Assembly (NCBI RefSeq): GCF_040412085.2
Contig: NZ_CP115920.1
Location: 2,170,001 to 2,234,000 of the forward strand
Direction of reading: 5' to 3'
DNA length: 64,000 nt
Origin: Vibrio sp. CB1-14
GTDB lineage: Bacteria > Pseudomonadota > Gammaproteobacteria > Enterobacterales > Vibrionaceae
Below the pieces are notes generated by a model, which saw nothing but the letters and a program-made list of their open reading frames with translations, was not told the origin of the DNA and searched no databases. The position numbers and the translations under genes were made by a program. Positions 8,564-17,252 of this stretch are shown here, piece after piece; the first letter of the stretch is position 1, and the number at the start of each line of letters is the position of its first letter.

Positions 8564-9931
8564 ATGTCAATTGCGGTTATCGCGTCGCTCGCGGTATTTT
8601 TAGGCATTCTTTATTTCTTATACGGACAGCAGCAAAAAAGCCACACACTCTCTCGCTTAGTTCTTTTCGGATTGGTTTTGGGTAGCGCATTTGGTCTTGG
8701 CCTACAGCTTCTGCTTGGTGAAGGTCATGCAGCTATTGGCGGTACTCTAGAGTGGGTCAATGTTGTCGGTCGCGGCTATGTTGGTCTTCTGAAGATGATC
8801 ATCATGCCACTTGTACTAGTCTCTATGATTGCAGCAGTAGTGAAGCTTGAAAAAGGCGGCTCACTAGGCAAAATCAGTGGTCTGACAATCTCCATTCTTC
8901 TGGCGACAACCGCTATCTCTGCACTCATTGGCATTGTTGTCACCCAAGCCTTTGGTTTAAGTGCCGAAGGACTGACTGAAGGCGCGCGTGAAACGGCTCG
9001 TATCGCTGTTCTTGAAAACCGTGTTGGTAGCGTGAGTGATCTAACCATCCCACAAATGCTGGTTAGCTTCATTCCAACGAATCCTTTTGCTGATCTGACG
9101 GGTTCACGCTCAACGTCTATTATCGCCGTTGTTATCTTCGGTGTTCTCACCGGCATCGCAGCACGTAAAGTGATGGCCGAAAAAGAAGAGCTAGAATCAC
9201 CAATTCGCACCTTTGTTGAAGCAACTCAGTCTATCGTTATGCGTCTGGTTAAGATGATCATGGCACTAACGCCATACGGCATCGCGGCTCTGATGGCAAA
9301 AGTAGTAGCAACATCAAGCGCTGGCGATATTCTTAACCTTCTAGGTTTCATCGTTGCATCTTACCTAGCTATCTTCTTAATGTTTGTTGTTCACGGCCTA
9401 CTGGTTTCACTTGTTGGTGTGAGCCCGAAAGAGTACTTCCAAAAAATCTGGCCTGTACTGACTTTCGCATTCTCATCTCGAAGCTCAGCGGCAACGATTC
9501 CTTTGAACGTGGAAGCTCAGGTGACAAAACTCAATGTGCCACCAGCGATTGCAAACCTTTCAGCTTCATTTGGTGCCACAATCGGCCAAAATGGCTGTGC
9601 AGGCATCTACCCTGCTATGCTAGCAGTCATGGTCGCGCCTTCGGTTGGTATCGATCCAATGGACTTTAACTTCATTCTTTCGTTGATTGCTATCATTACC
9701 ATCAGTTCATTTGGTATTGCAGGCGTTGGCGGCGGCGCAACCTTTGCTGCGCTCATCGTACTACCTGCTATGGGGCTTCCAGTTACGATTGCTGCTCTAT
9801 TGATTTCAATCGAGCCACTGATTGATATGGCACGTACGGCACTAAACGTATCAGGCGCCATGACAGCGGGTACCATTACCAGCCGTCTACTCAAGAAAAA
9901 ACAACCCTCGCTCGAGGAAGCCAACGCATAG
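8564..9931 (+). CDS. tcyP: L-cystine : cation symporter TcyP
   Basis: 455-residue inner-membrane carrier of the dicarboxylate/amino acid:cation symporter (DAACS) family. It matches E. coli TcyP (YdjN) block by block: YVGLLKMIIMPLVLVSMI, FIPTNPFADLTG, LTFAFSSRSSAATIPLNVEAQ, SFGATIGQNGCAGIYPAMLAVMVAP, GVGGGATFAALIVLPAMGLPVT and IEPLIDMARTALNVSGAMTAGT. The serine-rich SSRSSAAT hairpin and NxxGxxxT-type segments are the substrate/ion site. I start at the ATG at 8564, which has AAGGA 8 nt upstream, rather than the codon 13 residues earlier. It is a single gene with a strong terminator after it. Confidence 0.93.
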   Translation: MSIAVIASLAVFLGILYFLYGQQQKSHTLSRLVLFGLVLGSAFGLGLQLLLGEGHAAIGGTLEWVNVVGRGYVGLLKMIIMPLVLVSMIAAVVKLEKGGSLGKISGLTISILLATTAISALIGIVVTQAFGLSAEGLTEGARETARIAVLENRVGSVSDLTIPQMLVSFIPTNPFADLTGSRSTSIIAVVIFGVLTGIAARKVMAEKEELESPIRTFVEATQSIVMRLVKMIMALTPYGIAALMAKVVATSSAGDILNLLGFIVASYLAIFLMFVVHGLLVSLVGVSPKEYFQKIWPVLTFAFSSRSSAATIPLNVEAQVTKLNVPPAIANLSASFGATIGQNGCAGIYPAMLAVMVAPSVGIDPMDFNFILSLIAIITISSFGIAGVGGGATFAALIVLPAMGLPVTIAALLISIEPLIDMARTALNVSGAMTAGTITSRLLKKKQPSLEEANA

Positions 9932-9952
9932 TCTCACGACTCCTTCCAAACG

Positions 9953-9978
9953 AAACAGCGCCTTATGGCGCTGTTTTT
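9953..9978 (+). terminator. Rho-independent terminator of tcyP
   Basis: Stem AAACAGCGCC (9953-9962) / GGCGCTGTTT (9967-9976), a 4-nt loop and a T-run to 9978. Confidence 0.9.
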
Positions 9979-10028
9979 GTATGAATTCAATAAGTTAAAA
10001 TTTATTTCTAGTTTTATCGAAATAAAGC

Positions 10029-10056
10029 TTGATCTCAGCTCGGTTATTTCTATAAT
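10029..10056 (+). promoter_or_regulatory. Sigma-70 type promoter of the metal permease gene
   Basis: -35 TTGATC (10029-10034), 16-bp spacer, perfect -10 TATAAT (10051-10056). The start codon is at 10090, leaving a short leader. Confidence 0.7.
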
Positions 10057-10073
10057 TCGAAACATATCGAATT
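10054..10073. promoter_or_regulatory. Probable repressor operator overlapping the -10 box
   Basis: Perfect 7-bp arms AATTCGA (10054-10060) and TCGAATT (10067-10073) with a 6-nt spacer, covering the end of the -10 box and the expected transcription start. Position and form suit an ArsR/SmtB-type metal-sensing repressor; no such regulator gene lies nearby in the window. A second inverted repeat, TTTATTTC (10001-10008) / GAAATAAA (10019-10026), lies just upstream of the -35. Confidence 0.55.
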
Positions 10074-10089
10074 ATTCGGAGAAGCTAAT

Positions 10090-11229
10090 ATGAGCCCTGA
10101 ATTCCTTTCAATGGCCAAAGAAACCGCCAACATGTTCGCCTTCTTAGCGACCGAGTTAATTATTCTATTTTTGGCTATCAGCTACATTGTTGGTGTTCTG
10201 CAAGAGTTCCTAACACCAGAAAAGATCCAATCTATTCTTAGCTCAAAGAATGGTAGAGGTTACTTTGTCGCTGCACTACTTGGTTCCATCACTCCATTTT
10301 GCTCGTGCTCTACGATTCCTTTCTTGAAAGGGTTGCTGCGCGCTCGCGCTGGATTTGGACCTATGATGGTGTTCTTGTTCGCCAGCCCACTGCTAAATCC
10401 AGTAATCATTGGCCTGTTTGTCGTAACATTCGGCATTAAAGTCGCCGTTTTTTACTTCGCGATAGCCATGTTTGTGTCGGTTACTGCTGGCTATGTACTA
10501 GAGAAGTTAGGTTTCGAGCGCTATGTAAAATCTGAGGCGTACGAAGCACAAACTGCAAGCTCATGTGGTACCTCTTGTGGTGACACTAAACCAGCTGCGA
10601 CTCAAGAATCATCATGTGCAACGTCTACAAGCTGTGGCACTCCAAAGGTTGAGTCTTTGAAGCCAGCAGCAGCTAGCTGCGCGGCAGACAGCTCTTGCTC
10701 AACACCTGCACCGGCAACATCATGCTGTGGAGAAAAAGAGCCAGAACCAACTCTTGCTAGCATTAATGCAGACGGCAGCGCGTGTTGCGACACTACAGTA
10801 GCAACACCAAAAGAAGACAATCGTTGGGTTCGTATTTGGAAATCGACTTGGAAAGACTTTAAGCAAGTATTCCCATACCTAATGGTGGGCATTCTACTAG
10901 GGTCATTCATTTACGGCTTTATTCCAACAGACCTTATCGCACAATACGCTGGTGAAGGGGTTTGGTATGCGATTCCTATCGCGGCAGTCATTGGTATTCC
11001 ACTGTACATTCGTGCTGAAGCAGTGATTCCTTTGAGTGCCGCACTAGTGCAGAAAGGTATGGCGCTAGGCTCAGTGATGGCTCTGATTATTGGTAGTGCG
11101 GGGGCAAGCCTGACTGAAGTTATCTTGCTTAAATCTATCTTCAAAAACCAGATGATTGCAGCATTCTTGGTGGTAATTTTAGGTATGGCGGTGAGTGCAG
11201 GTTACCTGTATAGCTTTATGTTTGGTTAA
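10090..11229 (+). CDS. ArsP/DUF318-type permease with Cys-rich loop (SO_0444-like metal efflux)
   Basis: 379-residue inner-membrane protein. The N-terminal half (about residues 15-145) has four or five membrane spans including LLGSITPFCSCSTIPFLKGLLRARAG, the thiol motif of the permease family that holds ArsP and related exporters. A hydrophilic loop (about residues 155-240) is crowded with Cys-Gly or Cys-Cys pairs (SSCGTSCG, TSCGTP, SSCSTP, TSCCGE, SACCDT). The second half (about 255-379) repeats the permease fold. The loop suggests binding of a soft metal (Cu, Zn, As) before export. The annotation used for such Shewanella/Vibrio proteins is Cu/Zn efflux; the actual ion is not proven. SD GGAGAAG precedes the ATG. 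Confidence 0.85.
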   Translation: MSPEFLSMAKETANMFAFLATELIILFLAISYIVGVLQEFLTPEKIQSILSSKNGRGYFVAALLGSITPFCSCSTIPFLKGLLRARAGFGPMMVFLFASPLLNPVIIGLFVVTFGIKVAVFYFAIAMFVSVTAGYVLEKLGFERYVKSEAYEAQTASSCGTSCGDTKPAATQESSCATSTSCGTPKVESLKPAAASCAADSSCSTPAPATSCCGEKEPEPTLASINADGSACCDTTVATPKEDNRWVRIWKSTWKDFKQVFPYLMVGILLGSFIYGFIPTDLIAQYAGEGVWYAIPIAAVIGIPLYIRAEAVIPLSAALVQKGMALGSVMALIIGSAGASLTEVILLKSIFKNQMIAAFLVVILGMAVSAGYLYSFMFG

Positions 11230-11279
11230 TCGTACTAAAGATAAAAAAACTGCATGTAGCTGCAAAAGCTCTATTGCAA

Positions 11280-11305
11280 AAAAGACCTGTCTCGACAGGT
11301 CTTTT
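11280..11305. terminator. Bidirectional terminator between convergent genes
   Basis: Stem around GACCTGT (11284-11290) / ACAGGTC (11295-11301), extended by flanking A and T runs that give a T-tail on each strand. It separates the permease (plus) from the ABC operon (minus). Confidence 0.85.
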
Positions 11306-11326
11306 CGTTTACAAGCAATTACCGCA

Positions 11327-12160
11327 TTAACCTTTGACAGCACCGGCAGTCAGTCCATCGATCAATCGACGTGACGCCATGATGAATAGGAACAGCAAAG
11401 GCAGTACTGCTATCGTTGCACCGAGAGAAACCGCACCCCATGGGACTTGCCCAGCAGTACCCTGCAAAGCACGAAGTGCTAGAGGGATTGTGAACATCTT
11501 CATGTCGTTCATAACGACTAAGGGCCCCATAAAGTTGTTCCACGAGCCGATAAACGTTATCAAACCTAAGGTGCCAAACGCCGGTTTAATCAATGGCACA
11601 ATCACTCGATAGTAGATCTTAAACTCACCACAACCATCCATTCGCGCAGCTTCAACCAGCTCTTTAGGAATTGAGCTAGCAATAAACTGTCGCATCATGA
11701 AAATACCCATCGCACCGCACGCTGCTGGAACAATCAGTGCTTTCGGATCGTTCATCCAGCCGATAGTCGACATAATCATCGCGGTAGGAATCATACCTAG
11801 AAATGGGGGTAACAACATAGTGGCCATAATGCCGATAAACATTAGATTCTTAAACCGGAATTCAAACATGGCAAACGCATAGCCCGCCAACGAGCAAAAC
11901 AGCAAGTTGAGTACGGTAACAACAACCGCAATGTACAAGCTCAGCCCCAAGTTGTGCCAAAAGTACGGTAGAAAGTCGACCAGAACTCTTAAGTTGTCGA
12001 GCAAATGCTCTCCAAACCAAATTGGTGGTGGTACTGACAAAATGCCACTGTTTGATTGAGAAGAGAAAATAAACATGAAGTAGAATGGCGCTAACATTAT
12101 CAAGCCACCAAGTGCGACAATAATGTAAGCAATCAGTTTATCCTTTGACATATTCTTCAT
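11327..12160 (-). CDS. Sugar ABC transporter permease, MalG type (CUT1)
   Basis: 277-residue inner-membrane protein with six predicted spans. EAARMDGCGEFKIYYRVIVPLIKPAFGTLGL (about residues 175-205) is the EAA loop that docks the ATPase. FGEHLLDNL is the small periplasmic segment typical of MalG. The last gene of a five-gene minus-strand importer operon, its start shares one base with the MalF-type stop. With the SBP and two ATPases it probably imports an oligosaccharide. The position beside xylB suggests xylo-oligosaccharides, which is inference. Confidence 0.9.
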   Translation of the reverse strand: MKNMSKDKLIAYIIVALGGLIMLAPFYFMFIFSSQSNSGILSVPPPIWFGEHLLDNLRVLVDFLPYFWHNLGLSLYIAVVVTVLNLLFCSLAGYAFAMFEFRFKNLMFIGIMATMLLPPFLGMIPTAMIMSTIGWMNDPKALIVPAACGAMGIFMMRQFIASSIPKELVEAARMDGCGEFKIYYRVIVPLIKPAFGTLGLITFIGSWNNFMGPLVVMNDMKMFTIPLALRALQGTAGQVPWGAVSLGATIAVLPLLFLFIMASRRLIDGLTAGAVKG

Positions 12161-13140
12161 TATTGATTGTCTCCACCTAACAATTTGTTATTCACCCAAG
12201 TAAGTCCTGCGATCAACATAAACAGAATCCACGATATCGCTGACGCCGTACCAAAATCACTCTCTACGAACGCGGTTATATACATGTGCATAGCCGCTGT
12301 CTTACCCGCTTGATCGATGCCACCCGTACCTCCCGTAATAATGAACGGTTCTTCAAACAGTTGCAGGTTGCCGATGATAGTCAGCGTTACTGCAAAGAAA
12401 GCCATCGGCTTAAGCATCGGCAGCGTTATGTGCCAGAATTGCTGGTATCGACTTGCGCCGTCCACAGTAGCTGCTTCGTAAATGTCCTTTGGAATCGTTT
12501 GAAGCGCTGATAAGTAGAGCACTGTATTCCAACCAACAAAACGCCAGAACACCACAAATGAGATCATGTCTTTGGTGTATTCAGGACGATTCCAATCTAT
12601 GTTCTGTGTTGGGAACAACCAAGACAGGACTTTAATATCACCGATGGTAAAGTTACCCAAAGAGGTAAGAACTTGGTTTATCATCCCAAAATCACGAGAA
12701 AACAGAGTGGTAAAAACTAGAGAAATCGCGACCGTCGATGTGATATAGGGAACAAAGTACACCCCGATCACTGTGTTACGCATTCGACTGAAGCTCGTGT
12801 GAATAAAGTAAGCTAAAGGAAGTGCGATTGCGTGCTGTGGAATACCTGATTTCAACGCAATAATGAATGTGTTGTAGACCGATTTCTGGAACCAGTCATC
12901 TTCGAGGGCAAACACATAGTTTTCCCAACCCACCCACTCCATTGAGGCGAGCCCCATTGCAGGCTCCCAGTAATGGAAAGAAAGGTACAATGAAAAAAGC
13001 AGTGGAAACAGTCCAAAAACTCCAAAGACAATGAAGAATGGGCTGACAAAAAGGTAAGGCGCAATTTTATTGCCCTTTCGAAGCCAGAAGTTCCCATTTC
13101 GGGAGGTTCTAGCTTGGTTTGATTCAGCGATAGTACTCAT
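12160..13140 (-). CDS. Sugar ABC transporter permease, MalF type (CUT1)
   Basis: 326 residues. A first span near residues 30-52 (APYLFVSPFFIVFGVFGLFPLLFSLYLSF) is followed by a large periplasmic loop and five more spans. EAATVDGASRYQQFWHITLPMLKPMAFF is the EAA loop. EEPFIITGGTGGIDQAGKT is characteristic of CUT1 MalF-like proteins. Very similar in plan to the permease at 58650-59639, so the two importers are paralogous. Partner of the MalG-type subunit overlapping its stop. Confidence 0.9.
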   Translation of the reverse strand: MSTIAESNQARTSRNGNFWLRKGNKIAPYLFVSPFFIVFGVFGLFPLLFSLYLSFHYWEPAMGLASMEWVGWENYVFALEDDWFQKSVYNTFIIALKSGIPQHAIALPLAYFIHTSFSRMRNTVIGVYFVPYITSTVAISLVFTTLFSRDFGMINQVLTSLGNFTIGDIKVLSWLFPTQNIDWNRPEYTKDMISFVVFWRFVGWNTVLYLSALQTIPKDIYEAATVDGASRYQQFWHITLPMLKPMAFFAVTLTIIGNLQLFEEPFIITGGTGGIDQAGKTAAMHMYITAFVESDFGTASAISWILFMLIAGLTWVNNKLLGGDNQ

Positions 13141-13199
13141 TTTACTTATCCCAACTAACTATCGAGCCAGCGCCATATCGATGCTGGCTCTCATTACTC

Positions 13200-14453
13200 T
13201 TAACGGCGACGCGCGCGACGCTGAATTTGCTTCTCGGCTGCAGCTAACACTTCGTCGATGTCAGCATCGTGCTCAAGCACTCTTTCTAGGGCATCATCGA
13301 TAACCTGACGCGCAACTGGGTCATATCGGTCAACACCGACTGCCGGAATGAGTTCCGCCGATTCTCTCCAAACATGACGCGCCTGTTGATCACCTAGGTA
13401 CGCAAGTTTTTCATCGAAGAATGGGTTTTGGTGAGTCGACGTTAGTGCAGGGAATGCGTTTATTTCTTTGAACCCAATTAACTGAGCCTCTGGTGAAGTC
13501 GCCATAAACTCGATAAAGCGCCATGCTTCCTCTTTGTGTTTGGCTTTTTTAGGAATGCTGTAGAAAGAACCACCCCAACTTGCTAAGGCGTGATTTGGAA
13601 GCGCTGATGTACGCCATAAGCCTGACGCTTCGGGCGCAATGTAATCCTCTAGGTGACCGCCTAGCCAAGCCCCCATCATTTGCACCGTAATCGTGCCGCG
13701 GCGTAGACTCTCTGACCATTCATTCGACCAAGCACTTAACTCAGCATCAACACCCGCATCGCGTGCTTTTTTAGCTAAGCGAAATGCTTCTTTGAAGCGT
13801 TCTGAGTTAACCAGCACATTGTGGTCTGTATCAAAGTAGATCCCTTCTCCTGGTTTTAGGTCAGAACGAATATAGATATCTTTAATGTCATTGGCATTGG
13901 ATAGTAGGTAGCTGCCTGTTTTCTCTTTGATCTTCACACCCGACTCAATAAACGAGTCCCAGCTTTTAAGTAGGTCTTCTTCTGACACACCGGCTTTATC
14001 AAGAATGTCTTGGCGGAAGAAGGTGGCACCCGGACCGATATCAGTAGGAACTCCAGCTAACTCTCCCCTCGAATTTGTTACCTGTGCAACGGAATAAGGG
14101 ATGAGGTTTTGAGTAAACGTGCCTGCTTTGTAGTTATCGCTGTTTAAATCTTCAAGACCACCGGACTCGATAAAGCGTCCCACATACGCATTCTCGATAC
14201 CCATTACATCTGGTAGGTTCGCCCCAGTAGCAAGTGCTGTTGTCATCAAGTTATGGTGATCATTGTAAGAAAGCACCACCAGCTTTACCTTGATGTCCGG
14301 GTTTGCCTTTTCAAACACAGGGATGGCAGCCTCTGCGACTTGGTTAAAGTTCGGGAAAGACGCGACTGTAATCTCTACTGGCTCAGCAAATACACTGGTA
14401 GAAAAGACGGCAGCAATAGAGAGTGATACCGCCTTTAAACTTATATTCTTCAT
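13200..14453 (-). CDS. Extracellular sugar-binding protein of the ABC importer
   Basis: 417 residues with a clear Sec signal peptide (MKNISLKAVSLSIAAVFSTSVFA, cut near 23/24), placing it in the periplasm. The body is a family 1 solute-binding fold: GVPTDIGPGATFFRQDIL, WSNEWSESLRRGTITVQMMGAWLGGHLEDYIAPE and LASWGGSFYSIPK are shared with the second SBP at 59704-60945. The C-terminus is strongly basic (RRARRR). AAGGAA lies 8 nt before the ATG. Ligand unknown; the xylose neighbourhood suggests xylo-oligosaccharides. Confidence 0.9.
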   Translation of the reverse strand: MKNISLKAVSLSIAAVFSTSVFAEPVEITVASFPNFNQVAEAAIPVFEKANPDIKVKLVVLSYNDHHNLMTTALATGANLPDVMGIENAYVGRFIESGGLEDLNSDNYKAGTFTQNLIPYSVAQVTNSRGELAGVPTDIGPGATFFRQDILDKAGVSEEDLLKSWDSFIESGVKIKEKTGSYLLSNANDIKDIYIRSDLKPGEGIYFDTDHNVLVNSERFKEAFRLAKKARDAGVDAELSAWSNEWSESLRRGTITVQMMGAWLGGHLEDYIAPEASGLWRTSALPNHALASWGGSFYSIPKKAKHKEEAWRFIEFMATSPEAQLIGFKEINAFPALTSTHQNPFFDEKLAYLGDQQARHVWRESAELIPAVGVDRYDPVARQVIDDALERVLEHDADIDEVLAAAEKQIQRRARRR

Positions 14454-14467
14454 GGGGGAATTCCTTT

Positions 14468-15511
14468 TTACTGTAAGGTGGTTTGTTCTTTGGAATCAAA
14501 GTAATGAACGTTGCGTTTATCGAAGTAGAGCGTCTGCTCACCATTAATTGGGTCTTCGGAATATTTTGTTTCCGCAATAAATCGTTTGTCACCGAAGCTA
14601 CACCCGAGTTGAATCACGGAACCTAGTACCTCGTTTTCATTAACCTGGACTTTCATCTCAACACAATTGCTTTCGTCGATATCTGCTCGGTCTAGGCTAA
14701 AATCTTGAGCTCTGATACCCACCGATTTAACTGAGCTAGAGAGATCTGAAATACAGCTCTTGATATCGCTAGAATCTACATCGAATAAGTTGATCTCTGG
14801 GCTACCAATAAATCGAGCGACGAATTGGTTTTTTGGTGTTTTGAAGATCTCTTCCGGTGTACCTATCTGCTCAATGTGCCCGTTGTTCAATATCACCACG
14901 CGATCGGCAAGCGTCATCGCTTCGACTTGGTCATGAGTAACGTAGATAACGGTCGTTTTCACTTTTTCATGCAAGGCACGTATTTCTTTGCGCATTTGGC
15001 CACGCAGCTTAGCGTCAAGGTTGGAAAGTGGCTCATCAAACAGAAAGACTTTCGGGGTGCGCACCATCGCTCGTCCCATCGCCACTCGCTGCCTTTGTCC
15101 ACCAGACAGCTCTTTTGGCTTGCGTTCCAACAAAGGAGTGAGCTCTAAAGCCTCGGCAACATCTTGGATCATTTGCTGTCGCTCTTCTTTTGGTACCTTC
15201 ATGTTCTCTAAACTAAATCCGATGTTTTCACCCACCGTCATGTGGGGGTACAACGCATAGCTCTGAAACACCATTGCAATATTGCGCTCTATGGGGTGTA
15301 GTTCATTGACCAACAGCTCATCAATAAATACATCTCCATCCGTTATCTCTTCTAACCCCGCTAGCATTCTCAAAATGGTCGATTTACCACATCCTGATGG
15401 ACCCAAAAGCACTAAGAACTCACCGTGTTTAATATCAAGGTCTATATTTTTAACGACTTGAGTTTCACCATAGTCCTTTACTAAATTTCTAAAAGTTACC
15501 GATGCCATCAT
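14468..15511 (-). CDS. Sugar ABC transporter ATPase (MalK/UgpC type), copy 2
   Basis: 347 residues. Walker [10 protein letters not shown] (about residues 39-47), Q-loop [11 protein letters not shown], signature [36 protein letters not shown] and switch His in VIYVTHDQ are intact. The C-terminal ~100 residues form the OB-like regulatory domain ([11 protein letters not shown]). It follows the other ATPase by 112 nt and precedes the SBP by 14 nt. A second in-frame ATG immediately follows the first and has better SD spacing, so the protein may be one residue shorter. Confidence 0.92.
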   Translation of the reverse strand: MMASVTFRNLVKDYGETQVVKNIDLDIKHGEFLVLLGPSGCGKSTILRMLAGLEEITDGDVFIDELLVNELHPIERNIAMVFQSYALYPHMTVGENIGFSLENMKVPKEERQQMIQDVAEALELTPLLERKPKELSGGQRQRVAMGRAMVRTPKVFLFDEPLSNLDAKLRGQMRKEIRALHEKVKTTVIYVTHDQVEAMTLADRVVILNNGHIEQIGTPEEIFKTPKNQFVARFIGSPEINLFDVDSSDIKSCISDLSSSVKSVGIRAQDFSLDRADIDESNCVEMKVQVNENEVLGSVIQLGCSFGDKRFIAETKYSEDPINGEQTLYFDKRNVHYFDSKEQTTLQ

Positions 15512-15623
15512 GCCACCTAAATTAATTTGTTCATTTCAATATTCTTTACACATCAACAAAACCCTTCCTTACCATAGACATAGCCTTAGAAATAGATCGT
15601 TTTGTTTTTGCCATTCTGACAGG

Positions 15624-16706
15624 TTAGCCAATGGAAATATTGACACCTTGTTCATCGAATATATGTAGACGAGAATTGTCGATATACATTTCCACTCTTT
15701 CTCCCACAGTAATATCTGCACTGGAATCTAACTCTATTGTGATATCAATTCCATTTAGGCGACCATAGACTAGTTTGGTGGTTCCAAGTAGTTCGCTAGT
15801 TTCAACATCGATTTTAACCGACATTGAAGTGCTGGTCTTTTTTAGGCTAATGTCACTTGGTCTAATACCAAGCTTACCTTTCCCTGAAGTATTACCGACA
15901 TTATTCTTTCTAACATCGAAGACTTGATTATTCAGAAGAATTCGGATTTCATCGTCATCACATTCAAGGTTCACAGGAACCATGTTCATGGTTGGACTAC
16001 CAATAAAGCCCGCAACAAACTCATTTACTGGGTAGTGATAGATCTCTTTTGGCGTACCCACTTGCTCAATTAAACCATCACGTAAAATCACCACTTTGTC
16101 CGCTAGAGTCATCGCTTCAATTTGATCATGAGTCACATACACCGTGGTTTTTTTGTGTTTTCTGTGTAGCTGTTTTATCTCAGAACGCATGACGTTTCTG
16201 AGCTTTGCATCGAGGTTCGACAGGGGTTCATCGAACAGAAAAACCTCCGGCGTTCTTACCATCGCTCTACCCATAGCGACACGTTGACGCTGTCCACCGG
16301 ACAGGGCACGAGGTTTTCTTTTCAGCAAAGGGGTAAGTTGTAGCATGTCGGCTACGACCCTCACCTGCTTATTGATTGCCTCTTTACTTTGGCCTTCCAT
16401 CTTCAAGGAGAAACCAATATTGTCGAAAACCGTCATGTGCGGATACAAAGCATAGCTCTGAAACACCATGGCGATATTTCGCTCCTTTGGTGATAAATCA
16501 TTTACCACCGAGTCACCGATGAGTATTTCCCCGGCGGAGATCTCCTCTAGCCCGGATAACATGCGTAGAGTCGTTGATTTTCCGCATCCCGAGGGGCCTA
16601 GAAAAACAACGAACTCTCCATCCTCAATGTACAAATTGAATTTCTTTACAATGTGAGCATTTCCCGAGTAAATCTTATCTACATTTTTAAATTGAATCGT
16701 TGCCAT
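15624..16706 (-). CDS. Sugar ABC transporter ATPase (MalK/UgpC type), copy 1
   Basis: 360 residues, first gene of the importer operon. Complete nucleotide-binding domain: [78 protein letters not shown]-terminal regulatory domain with GIRPSDISL. About as similar to the glucan-operon ATPase at 55309-56403 as to its tandem neighbour. Two different intact ATPases in one CUT1 operon suggest a heterodimeric motor, as in the GlpS/GlpT glycerol importer, or a recent duplication. Confidence 0.92.
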   Translation of the reverse strand: MATIQFKNVDKIYSGNAHIVKKFNLYIEDGEFVVFLGPSGCGKSTTLRMLSGLEEISAGEILIGDSVVNDLSPKERNIAMVFQSYALYPHMTVFDNIGFSLKMEGQSKEAINKQVRVVADMLQLTPLLKRKPRALSGGQRQRVAMGRAMVRTPEVFLFDEPLSNLDAKLRNVMRSEIKQLHRKHKKTTVYVTHDQIEAMTLADKVVILRDGLIEQVGTPKEIYHYPVNEFVAGFIGSPTMNMVPVNLECDDDEIRILLNNQVFDVRKNNVGNTSGKGKLGIRPSDISLKKTSTSMSVKIDVETSELLGTTKLVYGRLNGIDITIELDSSADITVGERVEMYIDNSRLHIFDEQGVNISIG

Positions 16707-16816
16707 GGCCTACCCTGATATGTCAATCAAACACGCTTTGTTATCTTATATGTTCAATTTATACCCGCCTAAATACAATTATGTTTTTTACTTCTATTGT
16801 TAACGTATTTAACGAG

Positions 16817-16832
16817 TGAGAATTTGATCACG
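16817..16832. promoter_or_regulatory. CRP-like site
   Basis: TGAGA-N6-TCACG, matching the TGTGA-N6-TCACA consensus at 8 of 10 fixed positions, about 110 bp upstream of the first ABC gene. Fits catabolite control of a sugar importer. Judged by eye only. Confidence 0.4.
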
Positions 16833-16869
16833 ACTAATGCATCAGAGACATTATTGACTATAAAATTGG

Positions 16870-16885
16870 TGTGATCGGTGACACA
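16870..16885. promoter_or_regulatory. CRP-like site
   Basis: TGTGA-N6-ACACA, 9 of 10 consensus positions, about 165 bp upstream of the ABC operon. Judged by eye only. Confidence 0.42.
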
Positions 16886-17252
16886 CTTACAAAATAAAGA
16901 AATACCAAAGTTAAATATGATAACCGCAGAGTAATTACTCTTAAGTTCACTATGAAGATTTTATTTATTGTGATTAATCTTTTAGGTAATGTGACAATTC
17001 TTGATCTGATTCACATAAATATCTGACAAGAATTTTCTAACCAAGTGACATTTATTTGGTTAAAGAGTACAGGTACAGTAGTCGCATGCAAGATTGGTAG
17101 GCGTGACGAAGCATACCTCGCTATATACTCTCTTCAACTAAATCTGGTATTTAGCAGTCGAATATACAAGTTCGAAGTATTACTGAGGAAATATCATTAC
17201 TAATAAGGGCTTACACCGAATTGACCGGTCAAGCCCTCATATTATTCACTGA

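Larger units (their letters stand above)
16707..17252. other. Promoter region of the xylose-side ABC operon
   Basis: 545 bases without a coding frame, between the 3' end of xylB and the first ATPase start; AT-rich. It contains two CRP-like sites (listed separately) and a third weaker half-site cluster near 17000-17015. At 17206-17237 an inverted repeat AGGGCTT/AAGCCCT lies just past the xylB stop and could be a weak terminator for xylB. Confidence 0.5.
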
